A stretch of 64,000 nucleotides of DNA from UBA1361 sp041656375 (GTDB lineage Bacteria; Bacillota_I; Bacilli_A; RFN20; CAG-826): positions 1 through 64,000 of the forward strand of contig CAYPGR010000002.1 in the NCBI GenBank assembly GCA_964410505.1, in the 5' to 3' direction. Below are positions 8,982-18,659 of this stretch, in pieces. The translations under genes were made by a program, and so were the position numbers. A model generated the notes under the pieces. It was not told the origin of the DNA. It searched no databases and saw only the letters and a list, made by a program, of their open reading frames with translations. Position 1 is the stretch's first letter. Every line of letters begins with the position of its first letter.

Positions 8982-9985
8982 ATTGTTTTATCCTTTCTAA
9001 TTAATAAATTGATCATGTATATTCCTCCAACAAGATTAATGACCGTTGTCAAGGTCGTTTGGTAATGCGTTAGTTCAATCACCACTTGACCAAAGAATAG
9101 GAAAATGATTGAAATAAGCGCACTTGTGATAAATAAGTGTTTATGTTCGTAACGTTTCGTTATTTCGCGGGCTAAATTCACTGCCAAGAGACCAAGAAAC
9201 GACAGCGGACCAACAAGTGCAGTGGTCATCGCAATAGCAAGCGCAATATAAATCAACGCCCGTTTACTTTCTTGTTGATAATTGACACCAAGATTTGAGG
9301 CTTGTGACTCACCAAGCGCCATTACATCATATGTCCGATGGCCACGGTAAATTAGGAAAGCGATAAGGATTACAAATGGCATCAATAAATAAACGAGTTC
9401 GCGGTTAATATTTGTGATGGTGACCGTTGTTAATGATTGAAGTTGATAAAAAGCATCGTCGGAGAGCATTGATTGGATGACATTGGATAGACTTAGGGCC
9501 ATACTTGAGATCACGATACCGACGAGGAGTAAAAAGATGATATTGTTTTTATTTTTTCTCAGCACCATTTGATACATGAGTAAGATAATGCCCAACATGA
9601 TCAAACTACTAAGTATAAAGTTGAAGTACACATTGGTTAAAAAGACATGAACGAATCCAAGTCCAGCAACAAGGAGAGTTTGAGTGACGGCAAATATAGC
9701 GTCAAACCCGAGTGAGGCGGGGGTAAGAATACGATTGTGGGTGAGGGTTTGGAACGTTAAAGATGTACTGCTAATTAGGAGTGCACTAATAATCATGGCC
9801 ACCATTTGGCCTGTTCGCTCGGAAAGAATATTAAGAATTGCTTTTTGAATATTTGGCAAATGCATATTACCCGCAATGTGCGGATAATAGCGCACCAACC
9901 AGGCTGACATAAAGAAAATGATCGAGAGGAAAGATAAGCCGATTAAGATGAGGTAGATCTTTTTCAAAGTCACGTTATGTCTCAT
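8978..9985 (-). CDS. Siderophore ABC transporter permease, second subunit (YclO-like)
   Basis: 335 residues with about nine to ten membrane helices, FecCD/BtuC family. It carries the conserved cytoplasmic coupling segment around GPLSFLGLLAVNLAR and the region TFQTLTHNRILTPASLGFDA near residue 80. It forms a heterodimer with the neighbouring permease. It overlaps the upstream permease by 4 bases and the ATPase by 4 bases, so the three are translated together. Confidence 0.92.
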   Translation of the reverse strand: MRHNVTLKKIYLILIGLSFLSIIFFMSAWLVRYYPHIAGNMHLPNIQKAILNILSERTGQMVAMIISALLISSTSLTFQTLTHNRILTPASLGFDAIFAVTQTLLVAGLGFVHVFLTNVYFNFILSSLIMLGIILLMYQMVLRKNKNNIIFLLLVGIVISSMALSLSNVIQSMLSDDAFYQLQSLTTVTITNINRELVYLLMPFVILIAFLIYRGHRTYDVMALGESQASNLGVNYQQESKRALIYIALAIAMTTALVGPLSFLGLLAVNLAREITKRYEHKHLFITSALISIIFLFFGQVVIELTHYQTTLTTVINLVGGIYMINLLIRKDKTI

Positions 9986-10941
9986 GCACTTTTCACCTTT
10001 TGGGCAATTAAATAAAAGAAGATAATTGCCCCGGAAATTCCCATAATAAAGCTAATTGAAGTTTCCCCCGGAAAGCGGACTAAACGCGCGATGATGTCAT
10101 TAAGTAAGACGAAGGAAGAACCAAAAAGGGCAACATCCATCATGTTTTTCTTAAGATTGTCCCCAAGGTATATTGAAAGAAGGTTCGGAACGACTAAACC
10201 TAAAAATGGAAGTGGTCCGACGACAATATAAGTAGAGGCAGAAATCGTACTGACAATGAGTAAACCCATCATCATCACAAGTTTATAATTAACTCCAAGA
10301 TTCTTTGAAAAGTCGATTCCGAGAGCGATAATGTTAAATTTTTCGGCATAAAGAATACCCATCACTAATGCTGGTACAAGTACCCACAATAATTGCGCAT
10401 TGATAATATTGATATGGGCGAAACTGCCAACTCTTAATTGATTGAGTACCTGAAGCAATTGAAATCGTTGGGCAAGGAGTGTTGTCATCGCCCCGATAAC
10501 ACTCGCAATCATCATGCCAATCAGGGGTATATAAATAGATGATTTGAATTTAACACGGTTCGTAATCATTAAAAGTAATAATGTAGCAATCATCGCGAAG
10601 GTAAAACTAAAGATGAATTTAACGAGTGTTGATTGACCGGGGATTAGAAGATAGTAAAGGACAATGCCAAGCAAAGCGGCGTCAGTTGCCCCCGATGTTG
10701 AAGGACTAATAAATTTATTACGGCCGAGGGCATGCATAATCATCCCCGCAATGGATAGGCCGGTGGCACATAAAATAATGACAATTGTTCGTGGTAAACG
10801 GCTCAATAAGAAAATACGCCAAGTCATTTGGTCAAATGTAATTAAATTAATGAAAGTGACTCGCTGATCAACTCCAATGAGTAAAGAGGTAATTAAAAGA
10901 ATCACAAATACGAAAACAATGATGATTCTGCGTTTGATCAC
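9982..10941 (-). CDS. Siderophore ABC transporter permease, first subunit (YclN-like)
   Basis: 319 residues, FecCD family, about nine membrane helices. Family landmarks include ALGRNKFISPSTSGATDAAL near residues 70-90 and GPLPFLGLVVPNLLS near 240. As the first gene of the operon, its upstream region (10942-11338) should hold the promoter. An inverted repeat at 10994-11015 is the only operator candidate found there. No convincing Fur-type box was seen. The operon implies uptake of a chelated iron source made by other organisms, since no siderophore biosynthesis genes are present here. Confidence 0.92.
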   Translation of the reverse strand: MIKRRIIIVFVFVILLITSLLIGVDQRVTFINLITFDQMTWRIFLLSRLPRTIVIILCATGLSIAGMIMHALGRNKFISPSTSGATDAALLGIVLYYLLIPGQSTLVKFIFSFTFAMIATLLLLMITNRVKFKSSIYIPLIGMMIASVIGAMTTLLAQRFQLLQVLNQLRVGSFAHINIINAQLLWVLVPALVMGILYAEKFNIIALGIDFSKNLGVNYKLVMMMGLLIVSTISASTYIVVGPLPFLGLVVPNLLSIYLGDNLKKNMMDVALFGSSFVLLNDIIARLVRFPGETSISFIMGISGAIIFFYLIAQKVKSA

Positions 10942-10993
10942 AATATATCCCTAACAGTGAGAGAAATGCCATATTAATGATTGGTTAAGTGTA

Positions 10994-11015
10994 TGTGATT
11001 AATGTTCAAATCACA
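10994..11015. promoter_or_regulatory. Inverted repeat upstream of siderophore operon
   Basis: TGTGATT, an 8-base centre, then AATCACA: a perfect 7-bp dyad about 53 bp upstream of the first permease start. Candidate operator for iron-responsive or other control. The remainder of 10942-11338 is AT-rich, with two copies of ACTCATTAAAAA (near 11079 and 11288). No ORF, tRNA or recognised riboswitch was found. Confidence 0.4.
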
Positions 11016-11338
11016 CTATTAATGAGTGCATGAATGTATTTTTTTAATGTGTTTCCCCAATGTAGAGTCACTCATTAAAAATAACGGATATGCATGAGGT
11101 ATATATGGCCTATGACGTCGTGATTGACATCATTAGATTTTCACTGCTTTTCTTTTTTTCTCATCACGGCTTTTAAAAGCATCGATGATGGTGCATGACG
11201 CACAAAATCATTGTATATAATGTTATTAATTTGGTCAATCTTAATTGTCATATTTTCTAAATATTTTGAAATATTCTAAAAATTAAGAAACTCATTAAAA
11301 AATACATAAAAATGATTGATAGAAAAGAGATAGGGCCA

Positions 11339-14300
11339 CTAATTTTTTGTAATGGAGAGTGTAACACTTGTGCCATTAATGGCATTAACGATGAATGAAT
11401 AAGGTAATGTTAAGTTGCTATTTAATTTGCCACTATTAACAAAGAACGAGGCATAACTACTCATCGAGAAAGTATCACTAACACCCCAGACATCACTACT
11501 AGAAAATTGACCACCATTCATATAGGTGTTGGTCCCGCCACGTTGTAAGAGGTGGAGTAACTTATAACTACGATAGCTTGCGTAAAAAGATCCATATGTA
11601 CTATTCGTACTATTACTCATGGCGTGGGTATAATCATTTCCGCTTGTAATGGAAGAGGTTAGCGTTGGTGCATAGCCTGGGGAATAATTTCGCATGAGTC
11701 TAGCATCAACGTGCCAAACACGGATTCCCGTTACATTTGGGCCTTTTGGATACATTGAACTTGTACCGCCATATTTATACGTCGCGTCAAAGGCATTCAG
11801 ACCGGTTGGTGAATAGACGTCAAGAATGAGATATTCATCAAATGGTGATGCCGCGCTTAAATCATTTGGAGATAAGATAATGGCTTGTCCTGGATTGATC
11901 GTTAAAGTCGTATTGCCGGTTGGCACAATTGGATCAATCCAGCCAAGGGCAACCCGGGAATAAGGATCATGTTCACCCACATTATAGTCTTGCATGTTAA
12001 AGCCGCCCGCAGCACCATAACTACTAGCCCGATCATAATTATAATAATCCTCAAGCCCAAAGACGTGACCCGCTTCATGAATATAAGTATGGGCGTCAAT
12101 GGCGGCATTTGAAGATTCATCCATAAAGTCATAAGATGCCCAGAAAAATGTCTTTGCCGTCGGAGAAGAGGTGTTTTTATTATTGTTTGTCCAGTAGCAG
12201 TATGCCCAAAGATTGTCGTTATTTGCGGCATTATTCGGTGCACTATAAATGAGAATAACGCCGTCAATAAAGCCATCACTATCCGCATCAAATTCTTTAC
12301 CGCTATTGGTACTATAAGTGGTCTTATACCAGTTCGTAGCCGTGGTCACGAGTGAGGTGGTTTCGGTTTCAGTAATGGAGACGCCATAACTTGCCTTATA
12401 AATCGGCGCGACCGTACCGGTGATGTTTAATCGACCATTTGATTCTTCTTCGTAAAACGATGCGACCGAATGCCAGCCAGTTTCTTCTTCAGTTCCAAAA
12501 TAGGCTTTTTGAATCCGAGTGCGGGTTGCCTCACTCATCGGATAGCCACTTAGTTCAACAGGGATTACCAGGAAATTAACATCACCTTTCGAGGGGCTTG
12601 AATCAACATTACTATAATAGTTATTATCCATGTAATCTTGATAATCATGGACCATTGTTTTAACACTATAGTTTGTGGCGACACTAACCGAAACCGTGCA
12701 GGTTGCGGAGAAGACATTTAACCCTTGGGTGGCAGTGACGGTAATGACTGCGGTGCCAGTTGATACCCCGGTCACGGTACCATTATTAACTGTGATGACT
12801 TCGGGATTGTTACTTGACCACGATAAGGTTGGTTTTGGATTGACGTTACTTGGTAAGAAGGTCGGGAGAAGTGCTTCGGTGCCACCAACCGCTAAACTCG
12901 TGGATGTCTTTAAGGTGACGCCTGTGAGATTGACGGGGGAAGCCGCACCAATGCCGAGCGTTATACTGTATAAAAAGAATCGGTTATTGGCTCCGCTTGA
13001 TATGGTAATACTATTTGACTCTACGGTATCATTAGCAAATGCGCTGTAGGCTAACGTAGCGCTCGCTGTACTAAGCGTCATATTTTCTCCAGTCGAATTT
13101 GCGCTGGTCGCAACCTTAATGCTGATAGAATCAGATGTATTATATTCACCTACCGATAATGAAATACTTGTAATGATTGTCGGTTGTGAAAGGTTAATCG
13201 TTAGACTACCACCATTTTTACTCGAACTAAATCTAAATTTTGACTCATCCGCCCCGCCAAAGACGTTAGAAGCAGTGGCACTCGCAATGCTCACGCCAGT
13301 CGAGGAAAGGTAGGTTGCCGGTGATGCAACTAAAGTACTATCACTAAGGTCATTTGTTAAAACATTGATTGTTGCTTGTGTAACTGGACCCGCTTCTCCC
13401 ACCACGATAAAATCGACATCATTGCTTTCGATGTTTTTATAGGTCACGGTTAGAAGGTACTCACCAGCAATTGAAAAGGGATTGCTCGTATAAAAGTCAT
13501 CGGCGTTCGGATCAAGGCAGTAGATGGTATAGCCATTCACGCCAGTTGGATCATAATTGATTGTAGAAGTTGATGAATCTGAATAAGTTGCGGTGACTGT
13601 CAGCTGATTTTTATTATCATAAATATCACCAATCGCATAACTTGTCTTGGCATCCACCGCTGAGATTGAGATTAAAGTTTTTACTGGTGTAGCTGAGACG
13701 ATTAGGGTTATGGTAATCGGTTCATACGATTTATAAGAAATGACGACATAGTATGTTCCTGCCCCTGGAAAAGTTTGGTTAGCGGAGATAGTTTGGTAGG
13801 AAGCATTTTTGAGGACATAGTTATAGCCTGTGACGCCATTTGCATTGTAGTTTAGTGAAACGGAAGGACCGCTTGTCATCGCTACTGATGCTGAAATGGC
13901 ATTTGAGGTTGCATATATATCGTCTACTTTGTATGTGGCGGCTTTGGTATCGGTCGCATAAAACCCAGTTTCAATTGGGGTCCCAGTAGCGGCACCCGCA
14001 CTAATGATGCGAATGCTTTCGAGATGAAACCGTCCCTTGACACCTTCGATGGCGAACCAAGTAGAACTTTGCGTATCATTTAGGTCAAAAGTATAATTTG
14101 TAGCAGTAGGACTAGGTATTGGTCGCGAGGCCCCAGTACTATCATGAGTTGAGGTAACTTTTATACTAACAGTGTCGGTGCCATATTTATAGGCATTTAA
14201 AATAATGCGGGAGATTTTGGTATTTTCAAATTCAAATTTAAGGGTTCCAATCGAACTACCTGAACCGATTTTAAAATTTGTTGCATTAATATTGTTGCCA

Positions 14301-14971
14301 TAGATTTTTGTACCTGAAACGGTAGTAAAGGGAAAATTGCTCGTGAAATATTTTGTCTTATCTCCATTAAGAGATGAAGATATGTCGTCGCCAATATTAG
14401 TTACTTTAAAATCATTAACGTTGATGGAAAATTCAGTTTCTTGTCCAATTGGACTAAGGTGTGGGGCACATGAATAAGTGATAATAACCCGTTCAATGAA
14501 AACAGGACTATTATTAGCGGTTAATCGGAAATGATAAGGTAATGTACTTGTTTGATTGATGGCCCCACTTGTGATTGTGGTTTGTGTGAAATTGAGACTA
14601 TCAAAACTCGTTGCGAGCGTTAAAGTTCCGGTTGATGTAAAGTGGACTTCAATACTCGTAATGGAAGTGATTTGTGAGTTTACCTTATTCCCTAAATAGC
14701 CTGCTCCGTTTAATTCTACGTGATGACCACTGCTAGATCTGGCACCGACATAATCAAAAGTCGTATAACGAATGAGATTTTCCGCGGTAGAATATGTAGA
14801 TCCTAGGGCCGGGGCGTTCAGATGATTCATGGTGACAGTATAAGAAGGTTCTCCACCTTGAATGCGATCGGCACTCGTTTGTTTCCCACTAAAAAATAGT
14901 AAAGCGGTCGTTAAGAAAATTGAGCCCAAAAGCCCGAAAAGTTTTTTTGTAGTGATCATATTTTTACCCAT
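11339..14971 (-). CDS. Giant secreted M6-type metalloprotease with repeated beta modules
   Basis: 1210 residues. The N-terminal signal peptide (hydrophobic to about residue 33, cut near ADR) has no lipobox, so the protein is probably released or loosely attached. Residues about 35-650 hold three related beta-sandwich modules, each ending in a phrase like GRFHLESIRI or NRFFLYSITL, with Ig-like segments between. A Big2 repeat covers about 675-760. The M6 (immune-inhibitor-A type) catalytic domain follows, with zinc motif HEAGHVFGLEDYY near residue 965 and FLVIPVELSGYP at its start. Start 14971 lacks a clear Shine-Dalgarno site; the ATG at 14959 is an alternative. No C-terminal anchor was seen. 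Confidence 0.87.
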   Translation of the reverse strand: MGKNMITTKKLFGLLGSIFLTTALLFFSGKQTSADRIQGGEPSYTVTMNHLNAPALGSTYSTAENLIRYTTFDYVGARSSSGHHVELNGAGYLGNKVNSQITSITSIEVHFTSTGTLTLATSFDSLNFTQTTITSGAINQTSTLPYHFRLTANNSPVFIERVIITYSCAPHLSPIGQETEFSINVNDFKVTNIGDDISSSLNGDKTKYFTSNFPFTTVSGTKIYGNNINATNFKIGSGSSIGTLKFEFENTKISRIILNAYKYGTDTVSIKVTSTHDSTGASRPIPSPTATNYTFDLNDTQSSTWFAIEGVKGRFHLESIRIISAGAATGTPIETGFYATDTKAATYKVDDIYATSNAISASVAMTSGPSVSLNYNANGVTGYNYVLKNASYQTISANQTFPGAGTYYVVISYKSYEPITITLIVSATPVKTLISISAVDAKTSYAIGDIYDNKNQLTVTATYSDSSTSTINYDPTGVNGYTIYCLDPNADDFYTSNPFSIAGEYLLTVTYKNIESNDVDFIVVGEAGPVTQATINVLTNDLSDSTLVASPATYLSSTGVSIASATASNVFGGADESKFRFSSSKNGGSLTINLSQPTIITSISLSVGEYNTSDSISIKVATSANSTGENMTLSTASATLAYSAFANDTVESNSITISSGANNRFFLYSITLGIGAASPVNLTGVTLKTSTSLAVGGTEALLPTFLPSNVNPKPTLSWSSNNPEVITVNNGTVTGVSTGTAVITVTATQGLNVFSATCTVSVSVATNYSVKTMVHDYQDYMDNNYYSNVDSSPSKGDVNFLVIPVELSGYPMSEATRTRIQKAYFGTEEETGWHSVASFYEEESNGRLNITGTVAPIYKASYGVSITETETTSLVTTATNWYKTTYSTNSGKEFDADSDGFIDGVILIYSAPNNAANNDNLWAYCYWTNNNKNTSSPTAKTFFWASYDFMDESSNAAIDAHTYIHEAGHVFGLEDYYNYDRASSYGAAGGFNMQDYNVGEHDPYSRVALGWIDPIVPTGNTTLTINPGQAIILSPNDLSAASPFDEYLILDVYSPTGLNAFDATYKYGGTSSMYPKGPNVTGIRVWHVDARLMRNYSPGYAPTLTSSITSGNDYTHAMSNSTNSTYGSFYASYRSYKLLHLLQRGGTNTYMNGGQFSSSDVWGVSDTFSMSSYASFFVNSGKLNSNLTLPYSFIVNAINGTSVTLSITKN

Positions 14972-15091
14972 CGATTGATTTTAGCGAAAATAGATTTATT
15001 TAGCAATGTTTACATATAAAATATGTATGGAGCCGTTCCAAACATCATTTGTTATGAGTTGTTAGTGGGTAAATTGCTAATTAAGGTTAGA

Positions 15092-16090
15092 TTAGAAAAA
15101 TGTGATTCCAAATGCACGGGTGACAATAAAGGCGATGTAGAATGCATAAATGATGACTAAAACTAAACCTTCTAATTTGGAGATGGTTTGTTTCGTAAAC
15201 GCCATGAAAATGGTTAATAAGAAGATGCCAAGCATGATATAGATATCTACTAATACATCCGCATTAATACCAAGTGGGGTCACCACACCCGAAAGACCAA
15301 GGATGAATAACAAATTAAAGATACATGAACCAATCAAGTTACCAAGGGCAATATCATTTTCACCTTTCTTCGCTGCCACGACACTAGTGACTAACTCAGG
15401 TAGCGAGGTGCCAACTGCAACAATTGTTAAACCAACCAAGGTTGTTGCTTTCGAGATATCCATTGAGAAAAATGAAACGAGAACTTTCGTTGCTACAGCA
15501 CTCGCGGCCTCAGTGACCATATATCCACCTAAAGTGACACCACCAAGGCCAAGAATGAGAAGCAAAAGAGCCTTCTTGGGTGCCATTAACGGTTCGGTGT
15601 TTTCAACCTTTGTGTCACTCCCTGTTTTAATCATCATATAGACATAGCCAACAAAAGCGATGAGAAGAATAAGTGCTTCCCACCAAACAATGACATCATT
15701 GACTTGGAATAAAACGGCAAAGATAATCAGTAGGACCGAAGAAAAAATTAAATAAGGAAATTCTTTACGATGTATTGATTTAGAAACAAAAATCGGATTA
15801 GCGAGGGCAGTGAAGCCAAGAATTAGACTTATATTAGCAATGTTCGAACCGACCACATTCCCCATTGCAATATCAGCAGTGGCGCCCGGAGCAACAGTTA
15901 AGGAAGCAATAAAACTTACCGCCAGTTCCGGAAGCGAGGTCCCAAAAGCAACGAGCGTCAGACCAATGACAAGTGGGGAAACATGAAATTTTCGGGCGAT
16001 TGATGAAGTTGACGAGACAAAGAAGTCTGCGCCTTTAACAAGAAAAACAAATCCGACAATGAGTAGTAATACACTAATGATATAATCCAT
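15092..16090 (-). CDS. Calcium/sodium antiporter (YrbG/CaxA family)
   Basis: 332 residues, about ten membrane helices arranged as two inverted repeats. The signature alpha repeats are LVAFGTSLPELAVSF in the first half and IVAVGTSLPELVTSVVA in the second, with the ion-coordinating Glu in each. A second pair of motifs, GNVVGSNIANI and GNLIGSCIFNL, matches the family. It should exchange intracellular Ca2+ for Na+ across the membrane. GAAAGGAA precedes the start. Single gene, upstream of and co-directional with the M6 protease, with a 120-bp gap. Confidence 0.93.
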   Translation of the reverse strand: MDYIISVLLLIVGFVFLVKGADFFVSSTSSIARKFHVSPLVIGLTLVAFGTSLPELAVSFIASLTVAPGATADIAMGNVVGSNIANISLILGFTALANPIFVSKSIHRKEFPYLIFSSVLLIIFAVLFQVNDVIVWWEALILLIAFVGYVYMMIKTGSDTKVENTEPLMAPKKALLLLILGLGGVTLGGYMVTEAASAVATKVLVSFFSMDISKATTLVGLTIVAVGTSLPELVTSVVAAKKGENDIALGNLIGSCIFNLLFILGLSGVVTPLGINADVLVDIYIMLGIFLLTIFMAFTKQTISKLEGLVLVIIYAFYIAFIVTRAFGITFF

Positions 16091-16312
16091 TTTATGATTC
16101 CTTTCGGGCTACTTAATAATATTGTTATCCGCCATGGTCATATTTTAAGCTGCGATAAACGTTGTCGGCTTACTGCAAATGCCATGTACTTAAAATGTTA
16201 ACATAGAGAACATAAGACTTCAATTTGAAATTGTTGTTTTTTTAAATCCAAACAAGTGGCGTCATAAAACATTGATATTCTTGCCAACATTAGTCGATTT
16301 TATGAAATGAAA

Positions 16313-16321
16313 TGCTATACT
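16313..16321 (+). promoter_or_regulatory. Extended -10 promoter of the PAS-GGDEF gene
   Basis: TGCTATACT forms an extended -10 box. An upstream TCGATT at 16 bp is a poor -35. Its position just upstream supports starting translation at 16369. The rest of the 16091-16311 spacer shows no further structure. Confidence 0.5.
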
Positions 16322-16368
16322 TAAAAAGTAGAAGCTTCTCGATTTATGTCACTAAAGGAGGCATGTTT

Positions 16369-17313
16369 ATGGAAAATTATTCGAATTGGTCTCGTCAAGA
16401 CCTAATCAACCTCATCGCCTCGCTCGAAGAAAAAATCAAACATGAAAACGAGCAATTTCTAATTAATTTTCCATGGGCCGGTAATCTCGGGCAATGGGTT
16501 TGGTTTTACGACCGAAATATTGTCCATTTCAATAAAAAAAAAGTTGCCCAACTAGGGTATGATCCCAATATTATTGGTCGGGTGGGTTTTGAATTTTTCA
16601 CGAGTAAATTACATCCTGATGACTACGATCGTGTAATGGATAATATGAAAAAACATTTGATGGGGATCACCGCTGCCTATGAAGTTGAATATCGGATTAA
16701 ACATCGAGATGGTCACTATCTTTGGTATTATGATCGCGGCACCGTCACGAAACGTGATAGTGCCGGTCAACCCCTTCTCATTGAAGGCATTGTTTTTGAC
16801 ATTAGCAAAAATAAGACCCTTGAAGAACGCCTCCTTGTCATGGCCCAACGGGATCCTTTAACCGGGGTCTATAATCGACGGATGTTATTTCATCATTTAC
16901 AAACGAATATAAGTCACTATCTTGAACAGAAGACACCTTTTTCCATGATTATGTTGGATATTGACTATTTTAAAGAAATCAATGATTCCTTCGGTCATTT
17001 GGTCGGTGATGAAGTGTTAAAAAACGTCACTAAAGAAATTGCTATCACAACGGGCAATCATGATTATATCTATCGCTATGGTGGGGATGAATTCTTTATT
17101 CTTCTCCCGAATATGGGCATAAATGAGGCCAAAGAAGTAGCCAGTCAGCTCCATCGTGAACTCACAAAATTAAGGGTTAACAACCAAACCCCACTATCGA
17201 TTTCCATGGGCGTTGCTCAGTATCAAAAAGAAACTGATGATTCCTTTCTCAAGGTACTTGATGAGTGTCTTTATCGTGCTAAAAAAGGCGGTCGTAATCA
17301 AGTTTGTTCTTAA
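16369..17313 (+). CDS. PAS-GGDEF diguanylate cyclase, cytoplasmic
   Basis: 314 residues from ATG 16369, seven bases after AAAGGAGG. A short helical N-terminus leads to a PAS domain of the PAS_3 type (about residues 35-145, with HPDDYDRV, YRIKHRDGHYLWYYDRG and EGIVFDIS). A GGDEF domain (about 155-314) follows: DPLTGVYNRR, LDIDYFKEINDSFGH and canonical YGGDEF. No RxxD inhibitory site precedes the signature. No membrane segment. It likely makes c-di-GMP in response to an unknown PAS ligand or redox cue. It is the second GGDEF protein in the window. No EAL or PilZ protein was seen here. Confidence 0.9.
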   Translation: MENYSNWSRQDLINLIASLEEKIKHENEQFLINFPWAGNLGQWVWFYDRNIVHFNKKKVAQLGYDPNIIGRVGFEFFTSKLHPDDYDRVMDNMKKHLMGITAAYEVEYRIKHRDGHYLWYYDRGTVTKRDSAGQPLLIEGIVFDISKNKTLEERLLVMAQRDPLTGVYNRRMLFHHLQTNISHYLEQKTPFSMIMLDIDYFKEINDSFGHLVGDEVLKNVTKEIAITTGNHDYIYRYGGDEFFILLPNMGINEAKEVASQLHRELTKLRVNNQTPLSISMGVAQYQKETDDSFLKVLDECLYRAKKGGRNQVCS

Positions 17314-17468
17314 GCCATTCACTACGTGAATTGACTTACTTTATCATTAATCACTTCCGTTTTTTTTCATAATAAAATGACTAACGCCTGCGAATTTCCA
17401 ATTTTCTATGCTTAACAATCCGGGTTGTAATAGAATAGATATAGTACTTTTGAAAAGAGGATTAAATA

Positions 17469-18656
17469 ATGGATATTTTTAAAAAATGTTATGCTTTCGA
17501 TACTGCTAAAAAACTTAAGGAAAGTGGTCATTATCCCTACTTCCACGAGTTAGAATCAAAACAAGACATCGTCGTCGAAATGGAAGGCAAAGAAATGATC
17601 ATGATTGGTTCGAATAACTATCTTGGTCTCACCTCACATCCTGAAGTCATTCAAGCCTCGGTTGAGGCGACAAAAAAATATGGAACCGGTGTATCGGGGT
17701 CCCGGTTTTTAAATGGCACGCTCAACCTCCATGTTACTTTAGAAAAAGAACTTGCAGCTTTCCTTAATAAAGAGGATTGCACGATATTTGGAACAGGATT
17801 CCAAGCTAATCTTGGGATTATCTCTGCCATTGCGGGACGTCATGATATTATTTTTTCGGACCGTGAAAATCATGCCTCTATTTATGACGGCAATAAACTC
17901 AGTTATGCCGAAGTTGTTCGTTATCACCATAATAATATGGAAGATTTGGAAGAAAAGCTAAAAGATGCACCCGTTAATCGCGGTAAATTAATTGTCACGG
18001 ATGGCGTTTTTTCAATGAGTGGTGATATTGCTAATCTCCCAGAAATTGTGCGCCTCGCAAAACAATATGGTGCTCGCGTGATGGTTGATGATGCTCATGG
18101 TTTTGGGGTGATGGGTCCGACGGGACGCGGGACCGCTGAACACTTTGGCTTAGAACAAGAAGTCGATATTATTATGGGGACTTTTTCAAAATCATTAGCC
18201 TCATTAGGAGGGTATGTTGTTGCGGACAAGGATGTTGTTGATTACATCCGGCATCATTCTCGTCCCTATATCTTTTCAGCCGCCATCCCAGCGGCTAACA
18301 CGGCTGCGGCACTAACAGCCTTACGGATCATCAAACGAGAACCTGAGCGTGTAAAAGCGCTGATTGATATCGCAAACTATATGCGGCAAGGTTTAAAGGC
18401 GAAAGGGATTAAGATTAAAGAATCATCAACGCCGATTATTCCAATTTATACCTATACACCGATGCGCACCATGATGGCGTGTAATATGCTTTTTGAACAC
18501 GGGGTTTACGTCAATCCTGTCTTACCACCCGCGACACCTGTCGGAGAATGTCTTATCCGGACCAGCTATACTGCGACGCATACCCCTGAATTACTTGATA
18601 AGGCCATTGAAAAAATAGCATTTGTGCTCAAAGAACTTGAAGGATTTGAGGAATAG
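17469..18656 (+). CDS. spt: Serine palmitoyltransferase-like alpha-oxoamine synthase
   Basis: 395 residues, PLP-dependent fold type I. It joins an amino acid to an acyl-CoA or acyl-ACP with decarboxylation. The PLP lysine is K241 in GTFSKSLASLGG, the cofactor-binding DDAHGFG lies near residues 207-213, and the N-terminus has GSNNYLGL. The wording GTFSKS...SLGG matches bacterial serine palmitoyltransferases, whereas glycine C-acetyltransferase has GTLGKALGG. A short-chain reductase starts 3 bases after the stop, as expected if the product is a 3-keto sphingoid base. The exact substrates are inferred. AAGAGG precedes the ATG. Confidence 0.75.
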   Translation: MDIFKKCYAFDTAKKLKESGHYPYFHELESKQDIVVEMEGKEMIMIGSNNYLGLTSHPEVIQASVEATKKYGTGVSGSRFLNGTLNLHVTLEKELAAFLNKEDCTIFGTGFQANLGIISAIAGRHDIIFSDRENHASIYDGNKLSYAEVVRYHHNNMEDLEEKLKDAPVNRGKLIVTDGVFSMSGDIANLPEIVRLAKQYGARVMVDDAHGFGVMGPTGRGTAEHFGLEQEVDIIMGTFSKSLASLGGYVVADKDVVDYIRHHSRPYIFSAAIPAANTAAALTALRIIKREPERVKALIDIANYMRQGLKAKGIKIKESSTPIIPIYTYTPMRTMMACNMLFEHGVYVNPVLPPATPVGECLIRTSYTATHTPELLDKAIEKIAFVLKELEGFEE

Positions 18657-18659
18657 CAT

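Noticed and set aside
10942..11338. Classical Fur box for the siderophore operon
   Set aside because: No GATAATGAT-type 19-mer found; only an unrelated 7-bp dyad and AT-rich repeats.
11902..12291. 129-codon ORF on the minus strand within the M6 protease
   Set aside because: Same strand, different frame, inside the protease domain whose frame has the HEAGH motif; composition is that of a frame shadow.
17469..18656. Glycine C-acetyltransferase (kbl) reading of the oxoamine synthase
   Set aside because: The PLP lysine region is GTFSKSLASLGG, as in serine palmitoyltransferases, and there is no threonine dehydrogenase beside it. Not fully excluded without a tree.
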